Assembly (NCBI GenBank): GCA_965205385.1 | Contig: CBDBGS010000007.1 | Coordinates: 1,054,001-1,118,000 of the forward strand | From: CATOSP01 sp965205385 | Lineage (GTDB): Bacteria > Chloroflexota > Dehalococcoidia > Lucifugimonadales > UBA3495 | Direction of reading: 5' to 3' | DNA: 64,000 bases | Shown: positions 16,945 through 25,336 of the stretch, in pieces | How positions within the stretch are numbered: the stretch's first letter is position 1 | Layout of the letters: each line of letters begins with the position of its first letter | Translations under genes and position numbers: made by a program | The notes under the pieces: model-generated | What the model saw: only the letters and a program-made list of their open reading frames with translations | What the model was told of the DNA's origin: nothing | Databases searched by the model: none

Positions 16945-18667
16945 CTAGTATTACAACGACGGATTGCCGAACATGTTTTCCTATCCTTCGTATTCGGCTG
17001 CCAGCGGATTATCGCGGTAGGGTCATCGCGTCACGTTGTCAGTTTCAAATCGGTCACGAAAAACGCCCTGGCAGTGTTAGCTCGGCCAGCAGGTTGGGCT
17101 CGATTACCGGCAGCCGCACCGGGCACCCCACCACGATTAACGGCCGCTGAGGGTAGTGGATACTCCCGTCCCCATAGACGTAGGGTTCCGGTAGGTCTAC
17201 TCGGCCAAACGTAGCCCTCCGGCACAAGCCTTATCTGGTCGTACTCTTAATCGCTGATGTCATCGGGTGTAGTCGGAAGTCTGTATCGCTGTTGCAACAA
17301 CGGCGCCGAGAATGTGCAAATCAATGTACAATTGGAGGTAACGATCTTGAGCAGAATCAGGTTCAAAAGAGGGTTCAGACGCATCGTCAGCGTGTCTGGC
17401 CTCCGTATTCGGAATAGCTGTCGGCCGGCCTCCTGCGACAATACCCGGAGGAACAGGTAGACCACCGGTTGACGATGTCCGGAGTGCGTCCATCTTTGGG
17501 CCTGGGTGCTTTGGTAGCGCGCGTACCGGACGCTCAGAGCCACATCCTGTTTCACCCATGGCACTGGTCCGTGCCTCCGACGGACTCCGGTTCCTCGAAC
17601 CCTAACGGGGAGCGCAGAATAACCCACATTCACTCACTCGTACATTGCCCGCACATGCTGACGCCAGCCAGTGAGCCGCAGCCTTCCGATTGCGTGACGA
17701 TAGCATGGCGTGCGTCCCTGGGAGGATTCCTTGGAACAAGGCAGAACCGTGATCTGGGAGGGAACCAGACGAGACATAGTCGACACGCTTGTCCTTCGTG
17801 AAGCGCCCTTCCACGGGCGCCTCGACTGTATGGATTTCCTGAAGCGCGTCTGGCCTCTCGATGAGATGCCGTCGGAAGACCACCGCTTCCGAACTGCGAC
17901 CAGCGATATCGCGGCCCACATGGGCTTCAGCGACTGGGACGATTCGCACCTCCTTTTGGAGCGTTTGAAGCTAGCACGAGGACCCGACGACGATTTCCTG
18001 CGGTTTATCGAGGAGGTCGTGCACCCGTTGGTCGTACCTGACGAAGCGGAAGCACTCAGCTTAGTTGCTGCCATCAATGGGCCTCTCGAAAGAGACGGCT
18101 ATCACCTTGTCGAAACAGACCGTATCTCCGGGAAGCCCGTATATGGCGCCAAACCGGCCACTTTCGTGCGAGCATATCCCGACCCGACACTGTGGGAGAA
18201 GGTCGATAGACAGGCTAACGCTATGCGTGAGCAACTTACGCTCGCTTTGTTGCACGGTGCGGCGGAGGAAGGGTATCAGGCCGTCGGCTACCTTGGCCGG
18301 GAGGTGATGATTTCACTCGCCCAAGCGGTGATTGATCCACCCGAAGCCATCGGCGAAGACGGCAAGCTCCCGAGCGAGACCGACGCGGTCCGGTTGCTTG
18401 ACGCCTACATTAGCAGGACCCTACCTGGCCGCAGTAACGAAGCTCTGCGAAGGGCGGTCCGCGGAGTCGTTCAAGCCACAAGCGCAGTTCTACACGACCG
18501 TAGCGCTACCTACAAAGACGCCCTGTTGGCAGTGGAACTCGTTTCCGCGTCTATTCACATCACGCACATACTCGCAAACTATCCTTAGCATTGCAACGAC
18601 GGTTCCGCTGGCAGCCGAATACGAAGGGTAGGAAAACATATTTGGCAATCCGTCGTTGTAATACTAG
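16945..18667 (+). mobile_element. AbiJ cassette bounded by 64-bp inverted repeats
   Basis: The first 64 bases (16945-17008) and the last 64 (18604-18667) are inverted repeats with only three mismatches. Between them are about 720 bp of degenerate non-coding sequence and one intact gene (AbiJ-like); there is no transposase. The right border also forms an 82-bp hairpin-type MITE (18585-18667) whose inner end overlaps the stop codon of the gene. The cassette abuts an IS630 element at CTAG, and that family's enzymes are a plausible mover. The 17009-17730 part holds no convincing gene. Confidence 0.75.
17731..18588 (+). CDS. AbiJ-like abortive-infection protein
   Basis: 285 residues from a TTG at 17731 preceded by GGAGGA; a GTG at 17749 is the alternative. 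Residues about 8-130 match the AbiJ N-terminal domain type (TRRDIVDTL, HGRLDCMDFLKRVWPLDEMP, DDDFLRFIEEVVHPLVVPDE, DGYHLVETDRISGKPVY). The C-terminal half is a helical abortive-infection-type domain (NEALRRAVRGVVQATSAVL; KDALLAVELVSASIHI). Such proteins are thought to stop phage spread by killing or stalling the host cell. The stop codon lies within the inverted-repeat border. Confidence 0.8.
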   Translation: MEQGRTVIWEGTRRDIVDTLVLREAPFHGRLDCMDFLKRVWPLDEMPSEDHRFRTATSDIAAHMGFSDWDDSHLLLERLKLARGPDDDFLRFIEEVVHPLVVPDEAEALSLVAAINGPLERDGYHLVETDRISGKPVYGAKPATFVRAYPDPTLWEKVDRQANAMREQLTLALLHGAAEEGYQAVGYLGREVMISLAQAVIDPPEAIGEDGKLPSETDAVRLLDAYISRTLPGRSNEALRRAVRGVVQATSAVLHDRSATYKDALLAVELVSASIHITHILANYP

Positions 18668-19981
18668 TACTCGGCATGTCTATGCCCGTATCCGGGCCGT
18701 GCAGAGGGGACTAACTGGCGTGGGTGCGCCGCGAGAGCTAGTCGGTAGTCAACTTGGTTTTGGGATTTGTTTAAGAAAGGGGCCAATTGAGCTATCCTGC
18801 CTGGTGGGAAGTGTTGATGGCGGGGGTGGCAATGATGGTCAGGGACAAATACGCGGTGCGGCTGGCACAGGAACAGCGGGAAGGGCTCAAGCGACTGGTT
18901 CGGGTTGACAAAAACTCAGCCCGAGTGACCGCTAGAGCGCGGATTCTCCTAAAGAGCGACGACGGTTGGGCCGCGCCCCAAGTGGCCGAAGCTTTGGATG
19001 TGGCCCTGAGCACCGTATACCGGGTCAAGCAGCGCTTTGCCGAAGAAGGGTTGGAGAAGGTTTTGGAGGACCGTCCCCTGGCCAACCGGCCCCGGAAGTT
19101 GGACGACTGGGGCGAGGCCCACCTGATTGCCTTGGCCTGCAGCCCAGCCCCGGAAGGACATGCCCACTGGACCCTGCGTCTGTTGGCCGGCAAGGTGGTC
19201 GAGTTGGGGCTGGCGTCCTCCATGTCCCATGAGGGAATCCGAAAGCGTCTCAAAAAAACGCTCTCAAGCCGTGGCAGAAGAAGGAGTGGTGCATTCCCAA
19301 GGTGAGCGCGGAATTTGTGGCTAACATGGAGGATGTCCTCGACCTGTACGAGGAACCTCATGATCCCCAACGTCCGGTGGTCTGCTTTGACGAGACCTGC
19401 ACCCAGTTGCTGGCCGAGACCCGGCCGCCGCTCCCGCCCCGGCCGGGACGTCCGCTGCGGCAGGACTACGAATACCGGCGGGAGGGTACCCGCAACCTGT
19501 TCTTGGCCTGCGAGCCCTTGGCGGGTTGGCGTGAGGTGGCGGTCACGGAGCGGCGCACGATGCAAGACTTCGCCCGCCGGATGCGCTGGCTGGCGGATGA
19601 AGCCTACCCGGAAGCCGAGGTGGTAAGGGTTGCCTTGGACGATCTGAATACCCATCGCCCTGAATACCCATCGCCGGGCATCGCTGTACGAGACTTTCCC
19701 GGCTGAGGAAGCCCGGAGGATTGCCAGGCGGCTGGAGTTCCACTACACCCCCAAGCACGGGAGTTGGTTGAATATGGCGGAGATCGAGTTCAGCGTACTG
19801 TCCCGCTCCTGCCTCAGACAGCGGCTCTCCGGCGAGGAGGCCCTCAGGAGGGAAGTCCATGCTCTGGTCAAGGAGCGCAACGCCGCCAGAGCCACCATCA
19901 ACTAGCGGTTCAACACCCGGGACGCACGAACCAAACTTCACCGCCTTTACCCTTCCGATTTTACGGTTGACTGAGTACTAG
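18664..19981 (+). mobile_element. IS630-family element, inactive
   Basis: Ends CTAGTACTCGGCATG at 18664 and the complement of CTAGTACTCAGTCAA ending at 19981 share about 11 bases and carry the TA-containing CTAG expected for IS630. It shares its left CTAG with the AbiJ cassette and its right CTAG with an IS1182 end fragment. Its transposase gene is broken. Confidence 0.78.
18832..19974 (+). pseudogene. IS630 transposase, three defects
   Basis: The HTH region (TARARILLKSDDGWAAPQVA, STVYRVKQRFAEEGLEKVL) is in one frame to a run of seven A at 19252-19258, after which the DDE half continues in the -1 frame (VCFDETCTQLLAETRPP; VVRVALDDLNTH). An exact 16-bp tandem duplication (19644-19675) shifts the frame again before the last block (HGSWLNMAEIEFSVLS, with the catalytic Glu), and an in-frame TAG follows at about 19903. 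The A-run shift might be programmed -1 frameshifting, known in some IS630 members; the other two defects are inactivating. Confidence 0.87.
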
Positions 19982-20037
19982 AAGTCTGGCCGGAAAGCTA
20001 TTGGCCGGGTTTTACGCTACGCCAAGCAGACGTATTC
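19978..20037. repeat. orphan left end of IS1182
   Basis: CTAGAAGTCTGGCCGGAAAG matches the first 20 bases of the intact IS1182 at 40383, followed by similar GGCCGGG-rich sequence, then unrelated DNA. It is a remnant left after loss of the rest of the element. Confidence 0.7.
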
Positions 20038-20165
20038 CAGTCTTATACGGCATTGTAGTGCATATAATACGTTGCAACACCCACTATGTCACCGATAATC
20101 GACGTTAAGAAAACGACGGCTTGGTGAGAATCGGGGTTTCCGGCCAGATTTCTAGGCTGCCGCGG

Positions 20166-20644
20166 TTTTGCCAGAGTATGAGTGATTTTGACCGAGCCGT
20201 CGTTTTCCTTGATCCGTACGCAACAGAGGTGTCTTGGATGACCGTAGAGAAGGTCGCAAAGACGAAGAAGATTGATTGCTGGATACTTTTCCCACTCATG
20301 GCGGTAGCGCGGATGATGCCGACTGACAAAGAACCTAATGAAGCATGGGCGAGGCGCTTGGACCGCATATTTGGTGATCGTCAGCGCTGGCAACAGAGCT
20401 ACCACGACTCACCCCAGTTTTCGTTGAAAATGACCAGAGACGACAACGCACAGAGGGGAGCGAACAGATTGCGGATAGATACAGGGAACGCCTGCGCACG
20501 GTGTTCCACAGTGTCGCTCCAACCCGGTGCACGCTTAGAAACTCAAAGGAGGCGCCGTTGTTCGAACTCTTTTTTGCGGTCAGCAACCCTACCGGCGGGG
20601 GGCCTGCCATGCGCATTGCGAATCACATTCTGAGAGATTGGTGA
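20166..20644 (+). pseudogene. tcmP: three-Cys-motif partner (TcmP) C-terminal remnant
   Basis: The frame from about 20166 encodes DRAVVFLDPYATEVSWMTVE and IDCWILFPLMAVARMMPTD, typical of the three-Cys-motif partner family. At about 20420 the frame shifts and the ending continues in another frame (RYRERLRTVFHSVAP, then LFELFFAVSNPTGGGPAMRI, stop at 20642). The N-terminal half is missing next to the IS1182 end. TcmP genes pair with a three-Cys-motif gene in phage- or defence-linked loci; no partner is present here. Confidence 0.78.
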
Positions 20645-20673
20645 TATGACTTCGTCTCTCCCTCGTCCAACCT

Positions 20674-20754
20674 CGCCCGGCCTTCAAGGCCAAGGTGGCT
20701 CTGGAAGCGGTGAAGGGCGAGGAGACGGTGGCCCAACATGCCTCCGCCATTGAC
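20674..20754 (+). pseudogene. IS3-family OrfA fragment
   Basis: About 27 codons: RPAFKAKVALEAVKGEETVA followed by QHASAI, the standard start of IS3-family OrfA helix-turn-helix proteins. It stops at both sides by joins to unrelated sequence. Too short to act. Confidence 0.7.
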
Positions 20755-20759
20755 ACGAC

Positions 20760-21101
20760 GAGGAGGCCCGCCACTTCCTCTGGCGGATGGGCACGACCAC
20801 CCGCGGCCCCCGGGAGTACATGAATCCGGTGGGCTACCGCTCCCAAGCCGGAGAGCAGGTCGCTGCCCGCCGCGCCGTCCGCCCGCTGATCCAGCAGTCC
20901 TACGAGGAGCTGAACGAGAACTACCACATCGTCGCCGGCACGCCGGATACGGTGCTGGAGAAGATCAAGTATCTCTCCGACCGGCTGGGCATGGAGCACC
21001 TGATCTTCTACGGCCGGGAGTCCCGCATGTCCCACCAGGCCACCATGTCCGACATCGGCCTGTTTGGGAAGGAAGTGCTGCCGGAGATTCAGAAGTGGTA
21101 G
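20760..21101 (+). pseudogene. LLM-family monooxygenase C-terminal fragment
   Basis: About 113 codons ending at 21101: GTTTRGPREYMNPVGYRSQ, GTPDTVLEKIKYLSDRLGME, then EVLPEIQKW, matching the C terminus of luciferase-like monooxygenases. It begins at the junction with an IS3 fragment, so the N-terminal two thirds are gone. It differs from the LLM remnant at 9.8-10.5 kb and so derives from another gene. Confidence 0.75.
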
Positions 21102-21210
21102 GGGCGGGGGAAATGGACTCGCTTCCCCTAAGCGTGGTTGGGTGTGGTGTTAGTCAGGTTTGAGCGAACTGCAAATTGATTGACAGGAGAATGTTCCCCA
21201 TGGATAGCAG

Positions 21211-22413
21211 TTAAAGCGGATGGATGCTAATAAGCGTGTAGGTCGTACGTTCCTCTCCTGTGACTTCGTTTACTTGGAGATTCGGCTGAAGAATCACACG
21301 GCAAGGGGAGTTGAGGGTCACGGCTTCGACTTCGGAGATTGCATCTTCGTGTACTAACCCCTCATATCTTTCTTGCGTTTCCAAAGTGGAAACTTCAAAG
21401 CGCAACGTACGGACATTGGCGCCAACAAGGGACGCTTCAAAATCATAATTATCTTGGGTAGAGTCGGAAGCCGCGTCGATTTGGGCAATAATGCTCCGAG
21501 CAAATGTATCATTTATGAGATGCTGTCGGTACATTGGCTTACCGGGTTGGCTCCACGTTAAAGCGGTTGTACTTAACGACGTTTCTATAGTTGATAAGAA
21601 ATCCTTGTAATTCTTGGCCACGCGGGATTTGAATTCCGTCAATTTGGACGTCAATTCTGATAGATCGGGACCCACGTCGAACAAGTCGAACAAGCCTTCT
21701 AAACTTTGTCGGGCGAGGGATTCGCCAAACAGGTTGTCCCGCTGGCTCGTTTCTAACCGGATACCTAACGACCCGCTGTGAATGCTGACTGGGTCGAGGC
21801 GGGTTTCATTCAAAATACTATCCGGAATTCCCCCTCTCGAAGTTGGATTGCCAGACTTAGCCTGTCCTAACGCATCGACAAGCCTTTGCAAATTCCCTGT
21901 GAGTTGGCTCGCGACTTTTGTGCTGACTCTTCCAGTGACGTCGGCCGGTTTGCTTTGGAGCTTCAAATTCAGGATGTGTGTGCCATCCCTGCTGGGGATA
22001 TCACTTATCTCTTCGGGAACTACAATGTTCAGCCTAGCTCCTTCCAAAGGCAAGGTGTCGGCGGGTAAAGCGGTGGCCACGGTCATGATAGTTTGAACAA
22101 TTGAATCGGTATCCGGGTCTTTGTCAACAACAAACAAATACCCGTCTTCAGGAGAGTTCAATCCTTCCAGCGAGGGAATTGTTCCAGATAATATATCGTG
22201 AAGGCGATGTTCGCTAAGTGGGAGATATACCCATCGCTCTATCGAACCGTCAGAGTCACTCCACCACGCGAGATACAGCTGTCCAGCTCTGCTTTGTTGA
22301 AGCAAAAGGCGAGGACCATCATAGTAATGAAGCACTCTGTCGAAAGAAAAAGCGCTCCATGTGGGGTTGGTTAGGGGCGCTCCTTGTATGTTCGGTAGCA
22401 TCGTGAATGCCAT
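21211..22413 (-). CDS. uncharacterised 400-residue protein, downstream gene of pair
   Basis: Soluble, no signal peptide. The N-terminal third (LHYYDGPRLLLQQSRAGQLY, then WWSDSDGSIERWVYLPLSE) resembles proteins I recall as DUF6575; this is from memory and untested. The middle (about 180-300) is helical and may form a coiled coil (LSELTSKLTEFKSRVAKNYK), and the C-terminal part is beta-rich. It begins eight bases after the stop of 22422-22838, so the two form an operon. Lower G+C than its surroundings suggests transfer, and the neighbourhood suggests a conflict or defence pair. Function unknown. Confidence 0.75.
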   Translation of the reverse strand: MAFTMLPNIQGAPLTNPTWSAFSFDRVLHYYDGPRLLLQQSRAGQLYLAWWSDSDGSIERWVYLPLSEHRLHDILSGTIPSLEGLNSPEDGYLFVVDKDPDTDSIVQTIMTVATALPADTLPLEGARLNIVVPEEISDIPSRDGTHILNLKLQSKPADVTGRVSTKVASQLTGNLQRLVDALGQAKSGNPTSRGGIPDSILNETRLDPVSIHSGSLGIRLETSQRDNLFGESLARQSLEGLFDLFDVGPDLSELTSKLTEFKSRVAKNYKDFLSTIETSLSTTALTWSQPGKPMYRQHLINDTFARSIIAQIDAASDSTQDNYDFEASLVGANVRTLRFEVSTLETQERYEGLVHEDAISEVEAVTLNSPCRVILQPNLQVNEVTGEERTTYTLISIHPL

Positions 22414-22421
22414 TCGATTTC

Positions 22422-22838
22422 TTACAAGCTATCGACGACTTCGGAACAACCAACGGGGTTGAAACCGTGAACCATCCACCAAGTGTGGTGAGAGTTGGAT
22501 TGCCTGCCCGTCCCAAGCAATTTCCCTGATTGTGGAGTCAGGTTTACTCGGGCGATCAGTGTTCCGAGTTTAGGAAATTGACCTGCACATCGAATCGCAT
22601 CGGTGGGGTCCGCATAGACCGAAAGTCCCATGGTTTCACAAAGAGTTCGACTACCCCGGTTTATTTCCAGATTGGCCGCTAGGCGTTTTTGGTGGTAAGC
22701 AGAGACAAAATCACTCAATCCGGGTGGGTCGGTTTTGACGATCCGAAAATAAACGCCACCGGACGGGGCAGACTGTTCGGGAGGGCAACCATCAGGGAAG
22801 TCCACGGGCCAAGTCAATGAAACCACTGGCAACACCAA
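22422..22838 (-). CDS. uncharacterised protein, upstream gene of pair
   Basis: About 138 residues; the start is uncertain because only TTG/GTG codons occur after an upstream stop and no good ribosome site is seen. The beginning (VVSLTWPVDFPDGCPPEQSA) and the end (QSNSHHTWWMVHGF) are distinctive, and Cys residues occur at four places, including CETMGLSVYADPTDAI. It is translated just ahead of the 400-residue gene, with which it likely acts. A toxin/antitoxin-type relation is possible but unproven. Confidence 0.6.
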   Translation of the reverse strand: MVLPVVSLTWPVDFPDGCPPEQSAPSGGVYFRIVKTDPPGLSDFVSAYHQKRLAANLEINRGSRTLCETMGLSVYADPTDAIRCAGQFPKLGTLIARVNLTPQSGKLLGTGRQSNSHHTWWMVHGFNPVGCSEVVDSL

Positions 22839-23072
22839 GTTTGGCTTGTTCGAACAAATAGTTACGGCATACTAATTGCATACCGGTGATGGCGTCAACC
22901 CTGCTGGTGCGGGCCTACCCATTGTCCTGGGCATGGTTAATAAGAAGGAGAGAGTCCAAGTTCCCGTCTGTCCGATGCGCTTTTGCCAGGAAGGGAAACG
23001 GAACCGTCGGCTTCGACCCTGCGAGTCACTGGTTGTTGATTGCATCAACCTACAGGGTAGCCCTTACTTTAG

Positions 23073-24791
23073 CCCCAATCCACCGAAGGGATGAGCGTCG
23101 CGGCGTGGTGAAGGGGTAAGAAAGTGCTCCTTTGCATCTGGGATAATGGTTTTCGAGAGAGGAAACCGACCAGATACAAGGAGCACGCAACAGATGCTAC
23201 CACTTGAGCACCCCGACCGCATCCAAATAGCCTTCGACGACCACCGCCTGGTCAACAATGCCGGGCTGCTCCTTCCGGCCACCCTGGCCCAGCGCGTGGG
23301 CCTGCGTGAACTCGTTGACCGTCACCTCGACCTCGGGGATGCGCCGGGGCGGGCGAACGCGGGAGACAAGATGCTGACGCTGGTGGCCTCGGCGCTGGCG
23401 GGCGGCGACTGCATTGACGACGCCGATGCGCTGCGTGCGGGGCGGACCTCCTCGGTGCTGGGGTGCATGGTCAAAGCGCCCTCCACCCCCCCGCTTTCGC
23501 GAGGGCAGGCTCTGGGGACGTTCCTGCGCAGCTTCCGGTGGGGCCATGTCCGCCAGCTGGACCGGGTGAGCCGGGAGCTGCTGGCCCGGGCCTGGGCCGC
23601 CGGCGCCGGACCCGGCGACGGGCCGCTGACCATCGACCTGGACTCCACCATCTGCGAGACCTACGGGCTGGCCAAGGAGGGGGCGCGACACCATGGCTAC
23701 ACTGGCAAGCGAGGCTATCACCCGCTGCTGGCCGTGGCCGCCGGCACCGGAGACGTGCTGATGTCCCGGCTGCGCGAGGGCCGCTCCAACACCGCTCGGG
23801 GCGCCGCCCACTTCCTGCGGGAGACCGTGGGACGGGTGCGCCATGCTGGGGCCAAGGGGCAACTCACGGTGCGGACCGACAGCGGCTTCTACACCCACGC
23901 CGTGGTCGCCGTCTGTCGCAAGACGAAGGTCCGCTTCTCCATCACCATCCGCCAGCGTGCCAGCCTGCGCAATCTCATTGAAGCCATACCCGAGGCGGAC
24001 TGGACGCCCATCCCTTATTGGATGGACGGCGCCGCCGACGTGGCCGAGACCGCTTACACTCCCTTCCAGAGTGAGCCCGATGCCGCGCCGGTGCGGCTCA
24101 TCGTCCGGCGGGTGAAGCCCGCGCCCGGTTCCCAGCTGGCCCTATTCGCCAGCTACAGCTATCACGGCTTCATCACCGACCGGGACGGGGATACCCTGGA
24201 GCTGGAGGCCGACCATCGCCGCCACGCCGAGGTCGAAAATGCCATCCGAGACCTCAAGTACGGCGTGGGACTCAATCATCTCCCGTCAGGCCGTTTCGCC
24301 GCCAACGCCGCCTGGCTGGCCGTCCAAGTGCTGGCGCATAATCTGGCCCGTTGGGCGGCGCGCATCGGTCTGGGCGAGCAACTGGTGACCACCAAGACCC
24401 TCAGACGACGCTTCTTCTCCATGGCCGGACGGCTTACCCGCTCGGCGCGCAGACTCACTTTGCATCTTCCCCAGGGCTGGCCCTGGGCTGAGCAGGCCAC
24501 TCTCGCCCTGGCCCGACTGCGAGCCATCCCACTCCCAGCCTGACGGCGCTATCCGCAACCGACCCAACGCCTCCAAACTCGCGTCCGCCCGGTCCGCGAG
24601 TGCATCCCTGCTGCGTCCGATCCCACTATCACGCGATTCCCAGCCTCCATAGACCGCTCTCGAGGCCCGGTGCGGCTACTGAAAACCCTCTGCCCTGTCA
24701 CATCGGTCCCAATGGAGCCCAGGCTTTCTCCCTTGTAGGCTCCCTCATCCCAATTTGTCCAGCCTTCACGCCTCCCATCGGTGGATTCGGG
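23073..24791 (+). mobile_element. IS1380-family element, copy 1
   Basis: 1719 bp from CCCCAATCCACCGAAGG to the complement of CCCGAATCCACCGATGG. TTTAG stands on both outer sides (23068-23072, 24792-24796), as in copy 2, so it is either a target duplication at a preferred site or part of the ends. It differs from copy 2 (35636-37333) by 21 bp, the difference lying inside the transposase gene. Confidence 0.92.
23194..24543 (+). CDS. IS1380-family transposase, copy 1
   Basis: 449 residues from the ATG at 23194 (AAGGAG ten bases upstream). DDE blocks: LTIDLDSTICETYG, TVRTDSGFYTHAVV and VENAIRDLKYGVG. A seven-residue insertion near residue 92 (PPLSRGQ) relative to copy 2 comes from an extra 21 bp with the look of a short palindromic repeat (GCTTTCGCGAGGGC). 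The frame is kept, so the enzyme may still work. Confidence 0.93.
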   Translation: MLPLEHPDRIQIAFDDHRLVNNAGLLLPATLAQRVGLRELVDRHLDLGDAPGRANAGDKMLTLVASALAGGDCIDDADALRAGRTSSVLGCMVKAPSTPPLSRGQALGTFLRSFRWGHVRQLDRVSRELLARAWAAGAGPGDGPLTIDLDSTICETYGLAKEGARHHGYTGKRGYHPLLAVAAGTGDVLMSRLREGRSNTARGAAHFLRETVGRVRHAGAKGQLTVRTDSGFYTHAVVAVCRKTKVRFSITIRQRASLRNLIEAIPEADWTPIPYWMDGAADVAETAYTPFQSEPDAAPVRLIVRRVKPAPGSQLALFASYSYHGFITDRDGDTLELEADHRRHAEVENAIRDLKYGVGLNHLPSGRFAANAAWLAVQVLAHNLARWAARIGLGEQLVTTKTLRRRFFSMAGRLTRSARRLTLHLPQGWPWAEQATLALARLRAIPLPA

Positions 24792-24873
24792 TTTAGGGAT
24801 ACTCTGAACAACTCTGCGGCGATATGGCATAGTAAGGCTGGGAGCCCCGATGCCGGTGGAGGAGTGAGAGCGC

Positions 24874-25204
24874 ATGGACCAGCCGACGTTTGCCGACTTG
24901 GAATTCCAGGGCAAGAAGCGTAAGACCCGCCGCGAGCTGTTCCTGGAGCGCATGGGTGGCCTGATTCCGTGGCAACGGCTGGAGGAACGCATCCGGCCCT
25001 TCTATTATCCCAAAGCCGGAAAGGGCCGCCGCCCCTATCCGCTGCCGGTGATGCTGCGGATTCACTGTGTGCAGCTGTTCTACAACCTCAGTGCCCCCGG
25101 CATGGAGGATCTGCTCTACGAGGCCGCCTCGGTGCGGCGGTTCGTGGGGCTGAGGCGGTCGGAAGCGATGCCCGACGAGACCACGATTCTCAACTTCCGA
25201 TATT
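24874..25204 (+). pseudogene. IS5-family transposase, N-terminal fragment
   Basis: About 110 codons: ATG at 24874 with GGAGGAG upstream, then FADLEFQGKKRKTRRELFLE, HCVQLFYNLSAPGMEDLLYE and DETTILNFR, the usual N-terminal half of IS5-group transposases. It stops exactly where the CTAG MITE inserted at 25205; the remainder is not found after the MITE. The IS5 left end would be near 24797, right against the IS1380 border. Confidence 0.88.
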
Positions 25205-25336
25205 CTAGTAGTCCAACAGCTTTGGATTGATGGCGTAAAGATTCACGTCCTGAGGGGAAAGCAGCATTGCCCAAGTATTGTCGGGCAATCACGCCAATCT
25301 CGGTTACCCTTCATTTCAAAGATGTTCGACTACTAG
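25205..25336. mobile_element. 132-bp MITE with CTAGTAGTC ends
   Basis: CTAGTAGTCCAACAGCTTTG at the left and the complement of CTAGTAGTCGAACATCTTTG at the right, 18 of 20 bases equal. Inserted in an IS5 transposase; its right CTAG is shared with the left end of IS1182 copy A. Non-coding. Confidence 0.8.

Noticed and set aside
17247..17633. Reverse frames inside the AbiJ cassette
   Set aside because: Frames are short, shift often and match no transposase or defence family that I could recognise.
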